Both the position numbers and the translations under genes were made by a program. From Saccharibacillus soli (GTDB taxonomy: Bacteria > Bacillota > Bacilli > Paenibacillales > Paenibacillaceae), in contig NIOB01000001.1 in NCBI GenBank assembly GCA_002189105.1, forward strand, positions 558,001 to 622,000: a stretch of 64,000 nucleotides of DNA, given 5' to 3'. The notes beneath the pieces are model-generated. The model did not search any database. It was not told the DNA's origin and saw only the letters and a program-made list of their open reading frames with translations. Numbering within the stretch: position 1 is the stretch's first letter; every line of letters starts with the position of its first letter. Of the stretch, positions 50,688-58,336 are shown in pieces.

Positions 50688-51668
50688 ATGAGAGGCGATC
50701 GGCTGATGAAGATTGTCCTTCTGCTGCAAAGTCGGGGCAGAATGTCCACGCGGGAGCTGGCGGAACAGTTGGAAGTCACACCTCGTACAGTAAGCCGGGA
50801 TCTGGAGGCGCTTGGACAGGCCGGTATTCCGATCGTTGCCCATCGTGGTCGCTTCGGCGGCTGGAGTCTGATGGAAGGTTATCGCAGCGGACTGACGGGT
50901 ATGACCCCAAGCGAGACGGCGGCATTGCTGCTGCGTGCTTCCTCAGGTCCTCTTCATGATGTGGGGATGGGGGAACACTATGAAGCGGCGCTGGAGAAGC
51001 TGCGGGCTGCTTATCCGCAAGCCGAGCGGCAGGGAGCAGACTGGATTCAGCGGCGTCTCCTGATTGATGAATCCGGCTGGAACGAAGAGTCATCCAGTGT
51101 TACGGAAGCGCTATCCATCTGTCAGGAAGCGCTGTGGGCGGCGCACAAGCTGCGTTTTGCCTACGTCAAAGAACCCGGTGGAGCGCGAGGCGTTCGCCGA
51201 GTCAAGCCTCTTGGTCTGGTGGTAAAGCGCGGCAGTTGGTATCTGGTTGCCCAGGAGCGACAGGTCGTCAAGCGATTTCGGATCTCCAGGATGGAAGCGG
51301 TGGAGGAGCTGGAAGAGTCATTCTCTTATCCGGAATCTTTTGACCTCAGAACTTACTGGGCGGAAGCGATGCGAACGTTTTCCGCTTTGCTGCCGTATTA
51401 TGAGGCGAAGCTGTGCATGAACGAAGAAGCGCTTCAGGCGTTTCGTGAAGAACGGTTTGCTCATATTCAGCATTGCGCTCCAAACGCCGACGGTAGCTAT
51501 CACGTGCAGGTTGATCTGGAGACGCTGGCGTTTGCTGTCCGTTTTATACTGGGATTGGGACGTTTGGTTCGAGTGCTTGACCCTCAGGAGTTGGCCTCCC
51601 GTATTGCGCAGGAAGCCCAAAGTGTTGCGCGGCAGTATGCGGCGGATGTTGATTTGAATAAAAAATAG
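50688..51668 (+). CDS. WYL-domain transcriptional regulator
   Basis: The 326-residue protein starts at ATG 50688 behind AAAAAGGAGGAGCC. Residues 5-60 are a helix-turn-helix of the HTH-11/DeoR kind (MSTRELAEQLEVTPRTVSRD). Residues 145-220 are the WYL domain, with the conserved string WYLVAQER; a WYL-C region follows to the end. Such regulators bind nucleic acids or small ligands through the WYL domain. It diverges from an SDR gene and is followed after 10 bases by a Crp/Fnr-like gene, probably in one operon. Confidence 0.92.
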   Translation: MRGDRLMKIVLLLQSRGRMSTRELAEQLEVTPRTVSRDLEALGQAGIPIVAHRGRFGGWSLMEGYRSGLTGMTPSETAALLLRASSGPLHDVGMGEHYEAALEKLRAAYPQAERQGADWIQRRLLIDESGWNEESSSVTEALSICQEALWAAHKLRFAYVKEPGGARGVRRVKPLGLVVKRGSWYLVAQERQVVKRFRISRMEAVEELEESFSYPESFDLRTYWAEAMRTFSALLPYYEAKLCMNEEALQAFREERFAHIQHCAPNADGSYHVQVDLETLAFAVRFILGLGRLVRVLDPQELASRIAQEAQSVARQYAADVDLNKK

Positions 51669-51678
51669 GGGGATACCC

Positions 51679-52179
51679 ATGATTCTGCACAAGGGAGAAA
51701 TATTGTTCCGACAAGGGGACGATGGCAAGTATTTATATCGGGTACACAGCGGGCTGTTTAAGGTCACGCGCCTGCATGAGAACGGGAATATGATCTTGTT
51801 TAACGTCTTCTATGCGGGTGAGGTGGTTCCCCATCATTCCCTGATTAGCCCCAAGGAAACGCATGGCACGGCCACTGCACTGGTGCGCAGCGAAGTCGAG
51901 CCGATTCTGGCCGCCGATTGGTACAAGAGCTTGGAGGAAGATCCCCAGAAAGCGCTGGAAATTGCCCTGCTGCTTCAGGAGAAAGTCCGGTTCATGCAGC
52001 AGCGGATCGATCATCTGACAGCGGGTACTCCTGGCGAGCGGCTTCAACTGCTTCAGCATTGGATGAGCACCTATACATACGGCCAGCCGCTTACGGATCT
52101 GCTGACGCAGGAAGAGATTGGCCAATTGATCGGCTTGCGACGGGAGACTGTAAATCGCCTGCTTCGTGCCTCCAAATAA
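51679..52179 (+). CDS. Short Crp/Fnr-family regulator
   Basis: The 166-residue protein starts at ATG 51679 with AGGGGGATACCC upstream. It is about 50 residues shorter than typical Crp/Fnr proteins, because the first beta strands of the cyclic-nucleotide-like domain are missing (it opens at KGEILFRQGD). The C-terminal helix-turn-helix reads LTQEEIGQLIGLRRETVNRL. There is no Cys cluster, so it does not look like an iron-sulfur Fnr. It is probably co-transcribed with the WYL gene 10 bases upstream. The short N-terminus may be natural or a truncation. Confidence 0.82.
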   Translation: MILHKGEILFRQGDDGKYLYRVHSGLFKVTRLHENGNMILFNVFYAGEVVPHHSLISPKETHGTATALVRSEVEPILAADWYKSLEEDPQKALEIALLLQEKVRFMQQRIDHLTAGTPGERLQLLQHWMSTYTYGQPLTDLLTQEEIGQLIGLRRETVNRLLRASK

Positions 52180-52289
52180 ACGGGCACCAGACAGATGAAA
52201 ACTGAAAAATTTACACAAAAAATCGTTAATTTTTACATTTTTCAGCCCGTCATTAGGCTTTCTCGGTCGAATGAATGATTCTTTTGTGG

Positions 52290-52295
52290 TATAAT
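52290..52295 (+). promoter_or_regulatory. Extended -10 promoter of the YitT leader
   Basis: TGGTATAAT is a perfect extended -10. Transcription would begin near 52302, giving a leader of about 290 nt before the YitT-type gene. Confidence 0.6.
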
Positions 52296-52373
52296 GGTTT
52301 AGAAAAGTGAAGCTGCCGGGTAAGTACTATCAGGCTAGCCACACCATACAACCACAGAAAGGATCAGGATACC

Positions 52374-52439
52374 ATGAGTCCCCGAAGGAGTATTCCCCAA
52401 AGGACAATCTGGAAACGTTACGATCTCTCCTATACTTAG
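52374..52439 (+). CDS. Upstream small frame 1 (21 aa)
   Basis: ATG 52374 follows GAAAGGATCAGGATACC. The peptide MSPRRSIPQRTIWKRYDLSY plus a final Thr ends at TAG 52437-52439. It is basic, with Arg and Pro codons early. It sits in the leader of the YitT-type gene, immediately before the first leader hairpin. Translation is plausible but not proven. Confidence 0.4.
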   Translation: MSPRRSIPQRTIWKRYDLSYT

Positions 52440-52441
52440 CG

Positions 52442-52587
52442 CCTTTCGTAGAAAGTTTGTCGCTCCATTTCTAATGACAAACACTGCGAAAGGAAGGGAA
52501 CATCCATGCGAAGGATGAACGCCTCGCGGTTTTCCCCTCTGGCTCGCAGTTTATTGTCGTTCTGACAAATACTACGAGAACGAGGAG
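52442..52587 (+). promoter_or_regulatory. Duplicated leader hairpin module before the YitT gene
   Basis: Hairpin A pairs CCTTTCG (52442-52448) with CGAAAGG (52487-52493), enclosing TTTGTC/GACAAA (52456-52481). Hairpin B can pair TTGTC (52554-52558) with GACAA (52564-52568), or alternatively TCGTTCT (52557-52563) with AGAACGA (52577-52583); the two forms exclude each other. After each GACAAA comes ACTGCGA or ACTACGA, then a purine-rich ribosome binding site and an ATG. Hairpin A partly covers the site of small frame 2; hairpin B abuts that of the YitT gene. Confidence 0.5.
52506..52565 (+). CDS. Upstream small frame 2 (19 aa)
   Basis: ATG 52506 follows AAGGAAGGGAACATCC, a good ribosome binding site. 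The peptide MRRMNASRFSPLARSLLSF ends at TGA 52563-52565, inside the stem of hairpin B. A ribosome finishing this frame would open that stem next to the YitT gene's binding site. The next start is 30 bases on. Confidence 0.45.
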   Translation: MRRMNASRFSPLARSLLSF

Positions 52588-52595
52588 AATATCGT

Positions 52596-53300
52596 ATGAA
52601 GGCAAAAGGGAAAAGGATGAAGCGGTCCGCGCAGGCGGCCGCGATCTTAACAGGCACGTTCGTTATGGCATTCGCGTATTACCACATTAATTTTCAGAAC
52701 CATCTTTCGGAAGGCGGATTCGTCGGAATCTCGCTGCTCGGCGAGTATGCTTTTGGATTGTCGCCCGCATTAACCATTCTGCTGCTGGACATTCCGTTCA
52801 TGCTGCTGTTTGCCCTGAAGAAAGGGTGGAGAAATATGGGTCCGGCTGTGCTGGCCGCAGGTTCATTCACGGTGTTCTATGCCGCGATCGAACGCTTCTC
52901 CACGCTGAATTTCGATCTGCATGGACAGCTCTGGCTGGCCGCTCTGTTGTCCGGGTTGTTGACCGGCATCGGCGGAGGTCTGGTGCTTCGCTCAGGCGGA
53001 GCGACGGGCGGGGATGACTGTGCGGCAATCTGGCTGCATGAGAAGACAGGTCTGAAGATCGGTACCGTATTCATCCTGATGGATGCGTCGGTTCTGCTGC
53101 TGTCGATGCTTTATCTGCCGCTGGCTGAGACCCTCTATACGGTCGCTGCGGTCTGCATCGGAGGCAAGGTCATCACCTGGACGGTAGAACCTCAGATTCT
53201 TCGTCAAGGATGGGCTTCGATCACACATCTGTTTGCATCGTCCAAGCGTCATACAAGTCCAGCAACTGCACCGGAAGTCAAAGGTTTGAATAGAGTGTAA
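52596..53300 (+). CDS. YitT family membrane protein
   Basis: The 234-residue protein starts at ATG 52596 with GAGGAGAATATC upstream. It has five or six hydrophobic segments and the family motif GGATGGDDCAAIWLHEKTGL near residue 140. YitT (DUF161/DUF2179 class) proteins are widespread in Firmicutes, often in several copies, and have no established transport substrate. Here the C-terminal cytoplasmic DUF2179 domain is missing or greatly shortened: only about 30 residues follow the last membrane segment. The elaborate leader suggests tight control of expression. Confidence 0.88.
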   Translation: MKAKGKRMKRSAQAAAILTGTFVMAFAYYHINFQNHLSEGGFVGISLLGEYAFGLSPALTILLLDIPFMLLFALKKGWRNMGPAVLAAGSFTVFYAAIERFSTLNFDLHGQLWLAALLSGLLTGIGGGLVLRSGGATGGDDCAAIWLHEKTGLKIGTVFILMDASVLLLSMLYLPLAETLYTVAAVCIGGKVITWTVEPQILRQGWASITHLFASSKRHTSPATAPEVKGLNRV

Positions 53301-53355
53301 GGATCAAGGGCCGCAGGGGAAGGCCCGAAGCCAACAACTTCCCCGTCTGTTTTTC

Positions 53356-53410
53356 TAAAAAACCGTTCCGATTTTCTCCCGCGATGGAGAAAGCCGAAAC
53401 GGTTTTTTTG
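53356..53410 (+). terminator. Rho-independent terminator
   Basis: AAAAACCGTTCCGATTTTCTCC pairs with GGAGAAAGCCGAAACGGTTTTT (with mismatches), then T7. Confidence 0.85.
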
Positions 53411-53457
53411 TCATATTGAAGCAGTTCCCTAAGCAGGATCTGTCCCGCTGAGCATGG

Positions 53458-53643
53458 TTATTTACTGCCGTGTGCCGGATGATTTTCGTCCCATTCTTCA
53501 GCTTTTGAAGTCGCAATGGCAATCGCCCGTCCTTCTTCATAGCCTTCATCCAGAAGGGCATTGGCAATTTCAATGGCTTTGTCACGGACGCGTTCGTCCA
53601 GGTTTTTCATGGATTGCGGATAGTCTTTTTTGTTCCAGGGCAT
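53458..53643 (-). CDS. Small conserved YdaT-like protein
   Basis: The 61-residue protein starts at 53643 with ACAGGAGG upstream. The sequence MPWNKKDYPQSMKNLDERVR...AIEIANALLDEGYEEGRAI is highly conserved in Bacillales and resembles the N-terminal half of Bacillus YdaT. It is hydrophilic and helical, with no known function; some relatives are linked to general stress. The frame ends after WDENHPAHGSK, so the longer C-terminal domain of YdaT is absent. Confidence 0.8.
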   Translation of the reverse strand: MPWNKKDYPQSMKNLDERVRDKAIEIANALLDEGYEEGRAIAIATSKAEEWDENHPAHGSK

Positions 53644-53789
53644 AGCAGCAGCCTCCTGTCAAAATAATAAATAGAATGGTTGAATCCATCAGCTGGCTGA
53701 TTCGGGTATGGTTATGTTCTAACCGTTTGGGCGGAGAATCAATCACTTGAAGCCGCAATTTGTTTTCAGCAACTTACAGACAAAGAATG

Positions 53790-53816
53790 TTCAAATTTGA
53801 AAGGAACTGATATGAT
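53790..53816 (+). promoter_or_regulatory. Promoter region of the FMN reductase gene with palindrome
   Basis: The perfect palindrome TTCAAATTTGAA (53790-53801) lies between a weak -35 and the -10 TATGAT (53811-53816), a position where a bound repressor would block transcription. Confidence 0.4.
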
Positions 53817-53868
53817 AACAAACATGATTCTCCAATCGAATATCGAAAGAATGGAAGGAGCTTAACTC

Positions 53869-54402
53869 ATGAAAGTTACCTTGATTGCCGGAAGCAACCG
53901 CGAGCAGGCCAGCAGCACACAGTTGATTCATTATGTCGCTACTTTACTTCAAGAACAGGGCTTTGAGACTGAAGTCTTCAGCCTGTATGAACATCAACTG
54001 CCGCTATATGGCCCGGGCGAAGCCTATGGACACGAAGAAGTGCTCAAGCTCTCCCAGAGCGTGAAGACTGCGCAGGCGGTCGTGATGTCCACCCCGGAAT
54101 ATCACTCTTCGATTTCTGGTGTACTCAAGAACGCACTGGATTTCCTGAACAGTGAATACTTTGAAGGCAAACCCGTGCTCTCGGCCAGTTCCGCTGGTGG
54201 AGCCGTGGGCGTCTCTTCATTAGGGGCGCTTCAGGCGATTGTACGCAATCTGCACGGCCTGAACTGCCCGGAGTGGATCTCCATCGGCGGCGATCAGCGC
54301 AAGTTTGACGAGAACGGTTCCCCGGTCGATCAGGCGACGGAACTGCGAATTCGCAAAGCGGTAGATACCTTCGTGCATCTGGTGAAGCGAATCTACGGTT
54401 AA
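53869..54402 (+). CDS. NADPH-dependent FMN reductase family protein
   Basis: The 177-residue protein starts at ATG 53869 with GAAGGAGC upstream. It has a flavodoxin-like fold: the phosphate loop is GSNREQASST at residues 8-17, and STPEYHSSISGVLKNALDF is the hallmark of azoreductase/chromate-reductase-like NAD(P)H:FMN enzymes. It is a soluble cytoplasmic flavoprotein that reduces quinones, azo compounds or FMN. It precedes msrAB in a convergent pair, which fits a redox-stress neighbourhood. Confidence 0.9.
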   Translation: MKVTLIAGSNREQASSTQLIHYVATLLQEQGFETEVFSLYEHQLPLYGPGEAYGHEEVLKLSQSVKTAQAVVMSTPEYHSSISGVLKNALDFLNSEYFEGKPVLSASSAGGAVGVSSLGALQAIVRNLHGLNCPEWISIGGDQRKFDENGSPVDQATELRIRKAVDTFVHLVKRIYG

Positions 54403-54455
54403 TTTTGTACTGTTATGCGCCTGTTATCCGCGCACGATGACATCATCATACAAGC

Positions 54456-54498
54456 AAAAACCCCGGACGCTGCCAGATGGCAAGGTTCGGGGTCTTTG
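54456..54498. terminator. Bidirectional terminator
   Basis: AAAAACCCCG pairs with CGGGGTCTTT, with inner GCCA/TGGC. It separates the FMN reductase gene from msrAB. Confidence 0.75.
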
Positions 54499-54534
54499 TC
54501 TATTTCAACAGGCAAGTCATATTAGAAAAGAAGC

Positions 54535-55509
54535 TTACGAACGGGCGAACATGGCCCGATACTCACCGTATCCTTCTTCTTCCAGCTTCTCTGCCGGTAC
54601 GAAGCGGAGCGCGGCGGAATTGATGCAGTAGCGCAGACCGTCGGGGCCTGGGCCATCATCGAATACGTGACCCAGATGGGAGTCGGCTTCCTTGCTGCGT
54701 ACTTCCGTCCGGATCATGAAGTGGCTGAGATCCACCTTTTCCTTGACGTGATAATCGCGGATTGGTCGGGTAAAGCTTGGCCAACCGCAGCCGGAATCGT
54801 ATTTGTCGAGCGAGCTGAACAGCGGTTCGCCGGATACGATGTCCACATAGATACCGTCACCATGATGATCCCAGAATTCGTTATGGAACGCGGGTTCCGT
54901 GCCATTGTTCTGCGTTACGTTGTACTGCATGTCGCTCAGACGCTGCTTGAGATCCTTTTTATCGAACGCCTTTTTCCAGTGATTTTCGATAAAGGCTTCA
55001 CGGCCGGAAGCTTTTTTGTAACGGTTATAGTGAGCTGGATTTTTCTTATGATAATCCTGATGATAGTCTTCGGCTTCATAGAACGTTTCAGCCGGACGAA
55101 TTGGCGTTACAATCGGTTTATCGAAGCGTCCGCTCTCTCCGAGTGCTTTCTTGGAAGCTTCGGCTTTGATATGCTGTTCTTCCGTATGGTAGAAAATGGC
55201 GGTGCCGTAGGATGATCCACGGTCGTGGAACTGCCCACCGGCATCGGTTGGGTCAATCTGCTGCCAGAACAGCTCCAGCAATTTTTCGTAAGGGAAAATC
55301 TCTGGGTTATACGTGATCTGAACGGCTTCGACGTGACCGGTTGTCTCGGAGCAAACTTCCTTGTAAGTCGGATTTTCGGTGTGTCCGCCGGTGTAGCCGG
55401 AGACGACTTTGACAATCCCTGGCAGGTCCTCGAACGGGGTGACCATACACCAGAAGCAGCCTCCCGCGAACGTTGCTTTTTCGATCATGGAAGATGGATA
55501 GTCGGCCAT
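54535..55509 (-). CDS. msrAB: Fused methionine sulfoxide reductase MsrA-MsrB
   Basis: The 324-residue protein starts at 55509 with ACGGAGGGATC upstream. Residues 8-165 are MsrA with catalytic Cys18 in GGCFWC. Residues 180-320 are MsrB, with DSGCGWPSF and catalytic Cys near 295 in RYCINSAAL. Both stereoisomers of methionine sulfoxide can therefore be repaired by one protein. The MsrB half lacks the CxxC pairs that bind zinc in some relatives. No signal peptide, so it is cytoplasmic. Confidence 0.96.
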   Translation of the reverse strand: MADYPSSMIEKATFAGGCFWCMVTPFEDLPGIVKVVSGYTGGHTENPTYKEVCSETTGHVEAVQITYNPEIFPYEKLLELFWQQIDPTDAGGQFHDRGSSYGTAIFYHTEEQHIKAEASKKALGESGRFDKPIVTPIRPAETFYEAEDYHQDYHKKNPAHYNRYKKASGREAFIENHWKKAFDKKDLKQRLSDMQYNVTQNNGTEPAFHNEFWDHHGDGIYVDIVSGEPLFSSLDKYDSGCGWPSFTRPIRDYHVKEKVDLSHFMIRTEVRSKEADSHLGHVFDDGPGPDGLRYCINSAALRFVPAEKLEEEGYGEYRAMFARS

Positions 55510-55580
55510 AGAATGATCCCTCCGTTAGTTTTATTTGAATCGATTATTTGATGCACAATTTAATGGAACATGTACTTTAA

Positions 55581-55608
55581 ATTATAAACTTTTTTGGCTA
55601 ATGTGCAA
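55581..55608 (-). promoter_or_regulatory. Sigma-A promoter of msrAB
   Basis: On the minus strand TTGCAC (55603-55608), a 16-base spacer and a perfect TATAAT (55581-55586). Confidence 0.75.
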
Positions 55609-55718
55609 GTGTTTGTACTTCTGAAGCGAACAGTCTCTCACAGCTAGATACACGTTATGGCGTGAGGCGAATCAGCGAGAGTTACGTTTAAAAGGGGTTC
55701 CAGCCTGCAAAAGTGATT

Positions 55719-55747
55719 TTGCCAAGCTGCAAGCAGGCAGGTATACT
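55719..55747 (+). promoter_or_regulatory. Sigma-A promoter of the 55812 oxidoreductase gene
   Basis: TTGCCA (55719-55724), a 17-base spacer and TATACT (55742-55747). The inverted repeat GCCTGC...GCAGGC flanks the -35. Confidence 0.65.
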
Positions 55748-55811
55748 CAACAAGGTAGCGGTGCGATGGACATCAGGGTACCGAATGAACAGGATAGAGC
55801 GGAGGGAACAG

Positions 55812-56771
55812 ATGGATATGGATACAGGTCACGAAGCCAATCTGCGCAGAAAACGTGTGGCTCTTGTCGGGATTGGCGGCATTGCGGAAAAAGTGTATCT
55901 GCCTCTGCTTACGGGACATCCAGATGCAGAGATCGTGGGTATCATCAGCCGCAGTGAGTCCAAGATTTGGACGACCGCGCAGCAGTACCGAATTCCGCAT
56001 ACTTCCACCGATCTGAATGATCTGGCCAACTGGGAGCTGGACGCGGTCTTTATCCACAGCGCCACAGACGTACATTATCAGATGGTCATGGATGTCCTGC
56101 AAATGGGTCTGCCCGTTTACGTGGACAAGCCGCTTTCGACTTCTTTTGACGAGAGCCGCGAAATGGCTGCCCGAGCGGAAGAGAATGGGCTGCTGCTGGC
56201 TGTAGGCTTCAATCGCCGCTTTGCGCCGCTCTATATGCAGGCCAAGTCCTGGATTACAGAAGCGGGCGGACTGGTTCAAGCCCATGCCATGAAGCACCGC
56301 ACCCACCTGCATCATCGACCGGCACGCGAGACGGTCTACGATGACTTGATTCACATGCTTGATCTGCTGTACTGGCTGGGTGATGGAGATGGCCGGATTC
56401 GGTCTGCCGAGTTAGACACGGATGAACAGGGACGGATGCTTCAGGCCTTCGGCACGCTGCGCCTGGGCAGCGGAATCGGCAGCTACGGGATGGTGCGTTC
56501 GGCAGGGCGTGATCTGGAGCGACTGGAGCTGCACGGCAGCGGTCGCACGGCTATCGTCGAAGACCTGGAGCGGGCATCCTGGGTTCAGGCAGGCGATTGG
56601 CCGCAGGAGCAGGTCTATGGCAGTTGGGACAATATCCTTTACCGCCGGGGGTTCACGGGAGCGGTGCAGCATTTTCTGGATACATTGGATCAGCCGCAGC
56701 AGTGTGCGATACGGGCAGGTCGGGTGCTGGCTTCGCATGAGTGGGCAGAGCAGGCCGCGAAGTCTTTGTGA
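55812..56771 (+). CDS. Gfo/Idh/MocA family oxidoreductase (MviM-like)
   Basis: The 319-residue protein is taken from ATG 55812 with GCGGAGGG upstream; the frame is open further back. The Rossmann motif is VGIGGIAEKVYLPLL, and the family EKP is replaced by DKP (VYVDKPLS). The string YDDLIHMLDLLYWL holds the conserved Asp/His region. It resembles the small virulence-factor-like MviM/YceM group more than inositol dehydrogenases. Substrate unknown. It is followed after 50 bases by a small gene and may be in one transcript with it. Confidence 0.85.
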   Translation: MDMDTGHEANLRRKRVALVGIGGIAEKVYLPLLTGHPDAEIVGIISRSESKIWTTAQQYRIPHTSTDLNDLANWELDAVFIHSATDVHYQMVMDVLQMGLPVYVDKPLSTSFDESREMAARAEENGLLLAVGFNRRFAPLYMQAKSWITEAGGLVQAHAMKHRTHLHHRPARETVYDDLIHMLDLLYWLGDGDGRIRSAELDTDEQGRMLQAFGTLRLGSGIGSYGMVRSAGRDLERLELHGSGRTAIVEDLERASWVQAGDWPQEQVYGSWDNILYRRGFTGAVQHFLDTLDQPQQCAIRAGRVLASHEWAEQAAKSL

Positions 56772-56821
56772 ACATGCCGTCTTGTACTCAAATAATGATC
56801 GAATTGAGGAGGAACCAAGCG

Positions 56822-57199
56822 ATGAATGATTATGATGAGAACCGCGACGTCGATTACGAACGTTACGACAGCGCAGCCGGGAGACGGGAGATCGAGAAAG
56901 AGACCCAGGAGAAAATCGTCCAGGCTTATCGGCAGGAAGAAGATATGATGATTTTGGTTTATGCCCAATGGTGTATCAACAACGATTTGGACCCGGTAGA
57001 GCTGTATACCCAAGCATATCCCGAGCAGGTAGCGAATGAGCGTCTGGCGCGAGGGCTTGAGCTGACCGTCCCCAAGGAAGAGGCTGGCGACATCACGGAT
57101 GATACCCTGCTGGGCGTGCTGACGATGTTCGGCAATGAAGATCTGGGCATGGTGGTAGCCGAAGCCATTGAACTTCGTGACCGCAAACAGCGCGGATAA
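56822..57199 (+). CDS. Conserved acidic protein of unknown function
   Basis: The 125-residue protein starts at ATG 56822 with TTGAGGAGGAACC upstream. It is acidic (MNDYDENRDVDYERYD...) and helical, with no signal or membrane segment. The middle part, QWCINNDLDPVELYTQAYPEQ, reads as conserved. I do not recognise the family. A terminator follows at once. Confidence 0.65.
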   Translation: MNDYDENRDVDYERYDSAAGRREIEKETQEKIVQAYRQEEDMMILVYAQWCINNDLDPVELYTQAYPEQVANERLARGLELTVPKEEAGDITDDTLLGVLTMFGNEDLGMVVAEAIELRDRKQRG

Positions 57200-57223
57200 G
57201 TCTTTCCGACATTCATATCCCCC

Positions 57224-57272
57224 AAAAAGCCCTTGAGTACGCCGAATGTTTGGCGTTCTTCGCGGGCTTTTT
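57224..57272. terminator. Bidirectional terminator
   Basis: AAAAAGCCC pairs with GGGCTTTTT, with inner CGCC/GGCG. It separates the acidic protein gene from the convergent AraC gene. Confidence 0.82.
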
Positions 57273-57324
57273 GCATAGCTGCTTATTCGCTTAAATTATT
57301 CGCTGAAAAGACAAGACGGTTGAG

Positions 57325-58149
57325 TTACATTTTCTCCTGGCGCGTATGACGGAACTCCTTGGGGGACATCCCGAATTTGCTGCGGAACACGCGATGGAAG
57401 TAGGTGTAATTGGCAAAACCGGACGTCTCTGCGACCTGTTCGAGCGGCATGGGGCTGAAGACGATTCGTTCCTTGGCCATGTCAAGTCGGACTTCCAGCG
57501 CGTACTGCATAATACTGATGCCGAAGGTATCCTTGAACAGATGGACGCAGCGTGAGACGCTGGTATCAACATGAGCGGCGACATCTTCCAGTTTAAACAG
57601 CGAGGAGGCATTTTCTTCGATGTAGTGTTTGATTCGGTGAGCCAGAAAGGTCTTACCCGAGGAGATCGGCTGTTCGCTAATCAGACGATCCATTTCCAGA
57701 CATAGAATACGCAGATAATAATCGGAGATGCGTGGATCGGGATTGGAGATTCGGCGTTGTTCAATCACAATCTGGCGAAACAATCCAATCATTCCTTCAC
57801 TGAGCGGAATATTAATCTTTGTGGGACGCTTGCGTTCGTTCCACCAGCGATCAATCCATTCGCCGTCAAAGAAAATGTGATAATCTCCACTCTCCATAGG
57901 CCGCTCACGGCTGCCTGAGGGCGCGGGCGGGAAAATCTTGAGTTCGTACGTATCGTTGGGTCCATACAGCAGCAGATCTCCGGCTTCAACAAGCTGCATG
58001 CAGCCATCTACAAGTGCTTCGGAGGTTCCGTCGGTCTGCAACCGAAACAGGTAGCTGCCGAGTCCCTCGGTCCGGTGGACATGGAACGGCGTGCGGTGGA
58101 AGGAAAATCCTGCCATGAGAACCTGACAGGCGGGTTCGGTTGTGTACAT
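57325..58149 (-). CDS. AraC-family regulator of the keto-sugar operon
   Basis: The 274-residue protein is taken from 58149 with CAAGGAGCC upstream; a longer frame to 58200 has no site. The N-terminal 150 residues form a cupin-like ligand domain. The C-terminal 100 residues hold two helix-turn-helix motifs (LEDVAAHVDTSVSRCVHLF, LEQVAETSGFANYTYFHRVF). It diverges from the operon at 58337; the 187-base gap holds the palindrome at 58226-58241. It is the natural candidate to control that operon. Confidence 0.9.
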   Translation of the reverse strand: MYTTEPACQVLMAGFSFHRTPFHVHRTEGLGSYLFRLQTDGTSEALVDGCMQLVEAGDLLLYGPNDTYELKIFPPAPSGSRERPMESGDYHIFFDGEWIDRWWNERKRPTKINIPLSEGMIGLFRQIVIEQRRISNPDPRISDYYLRILCLEMDRLISEQPISSGKTFLAHRIKHYIEENASSLFKLEDVAAHVDTSVSRCVHLFKDTFGISIMQYALEVRLDMAKERIVFSPMPLEQVAETSGFANYTYFHRVFRSKFGMSPKEFRHTRQEKM

Positions 58150-58225
58150 AGTGGCGGCTCCTTGAAAAAATAAAATTAAAATAATGACCAGATTGTTCAT
58201 GTTTCGATTATATTCTTCATTTTAA

Positions 58226-58241
58226 TACAAAACGATTTGTA
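58226..58241. promoter_or_regulatory. Palindrome in the divergent regulator/operon promoter
   Basis: TACAAA-ACGA-TTTGTA is a perfect 6-4-6 inverted repeat, extendable on each side with one mismatch. It lies midway between the AraC gene and the operon start. Confidence 0.45.
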
Positions 58242-58336
58242 ATACCATGAAATCGAGCCAACCACGAACAACCGAAAGCGAGGAACTTTCCTGAGGGAAA
58301 GCGACTCGGCAATCGACACAAAGGAGTGGTGTTCTC

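Noticed and set aside
54667-55215. A 182-residue plus-strand frame with hydrophobic stretches
   Set aside because: It is antisense to msrAB, which has both catalytic motifs.
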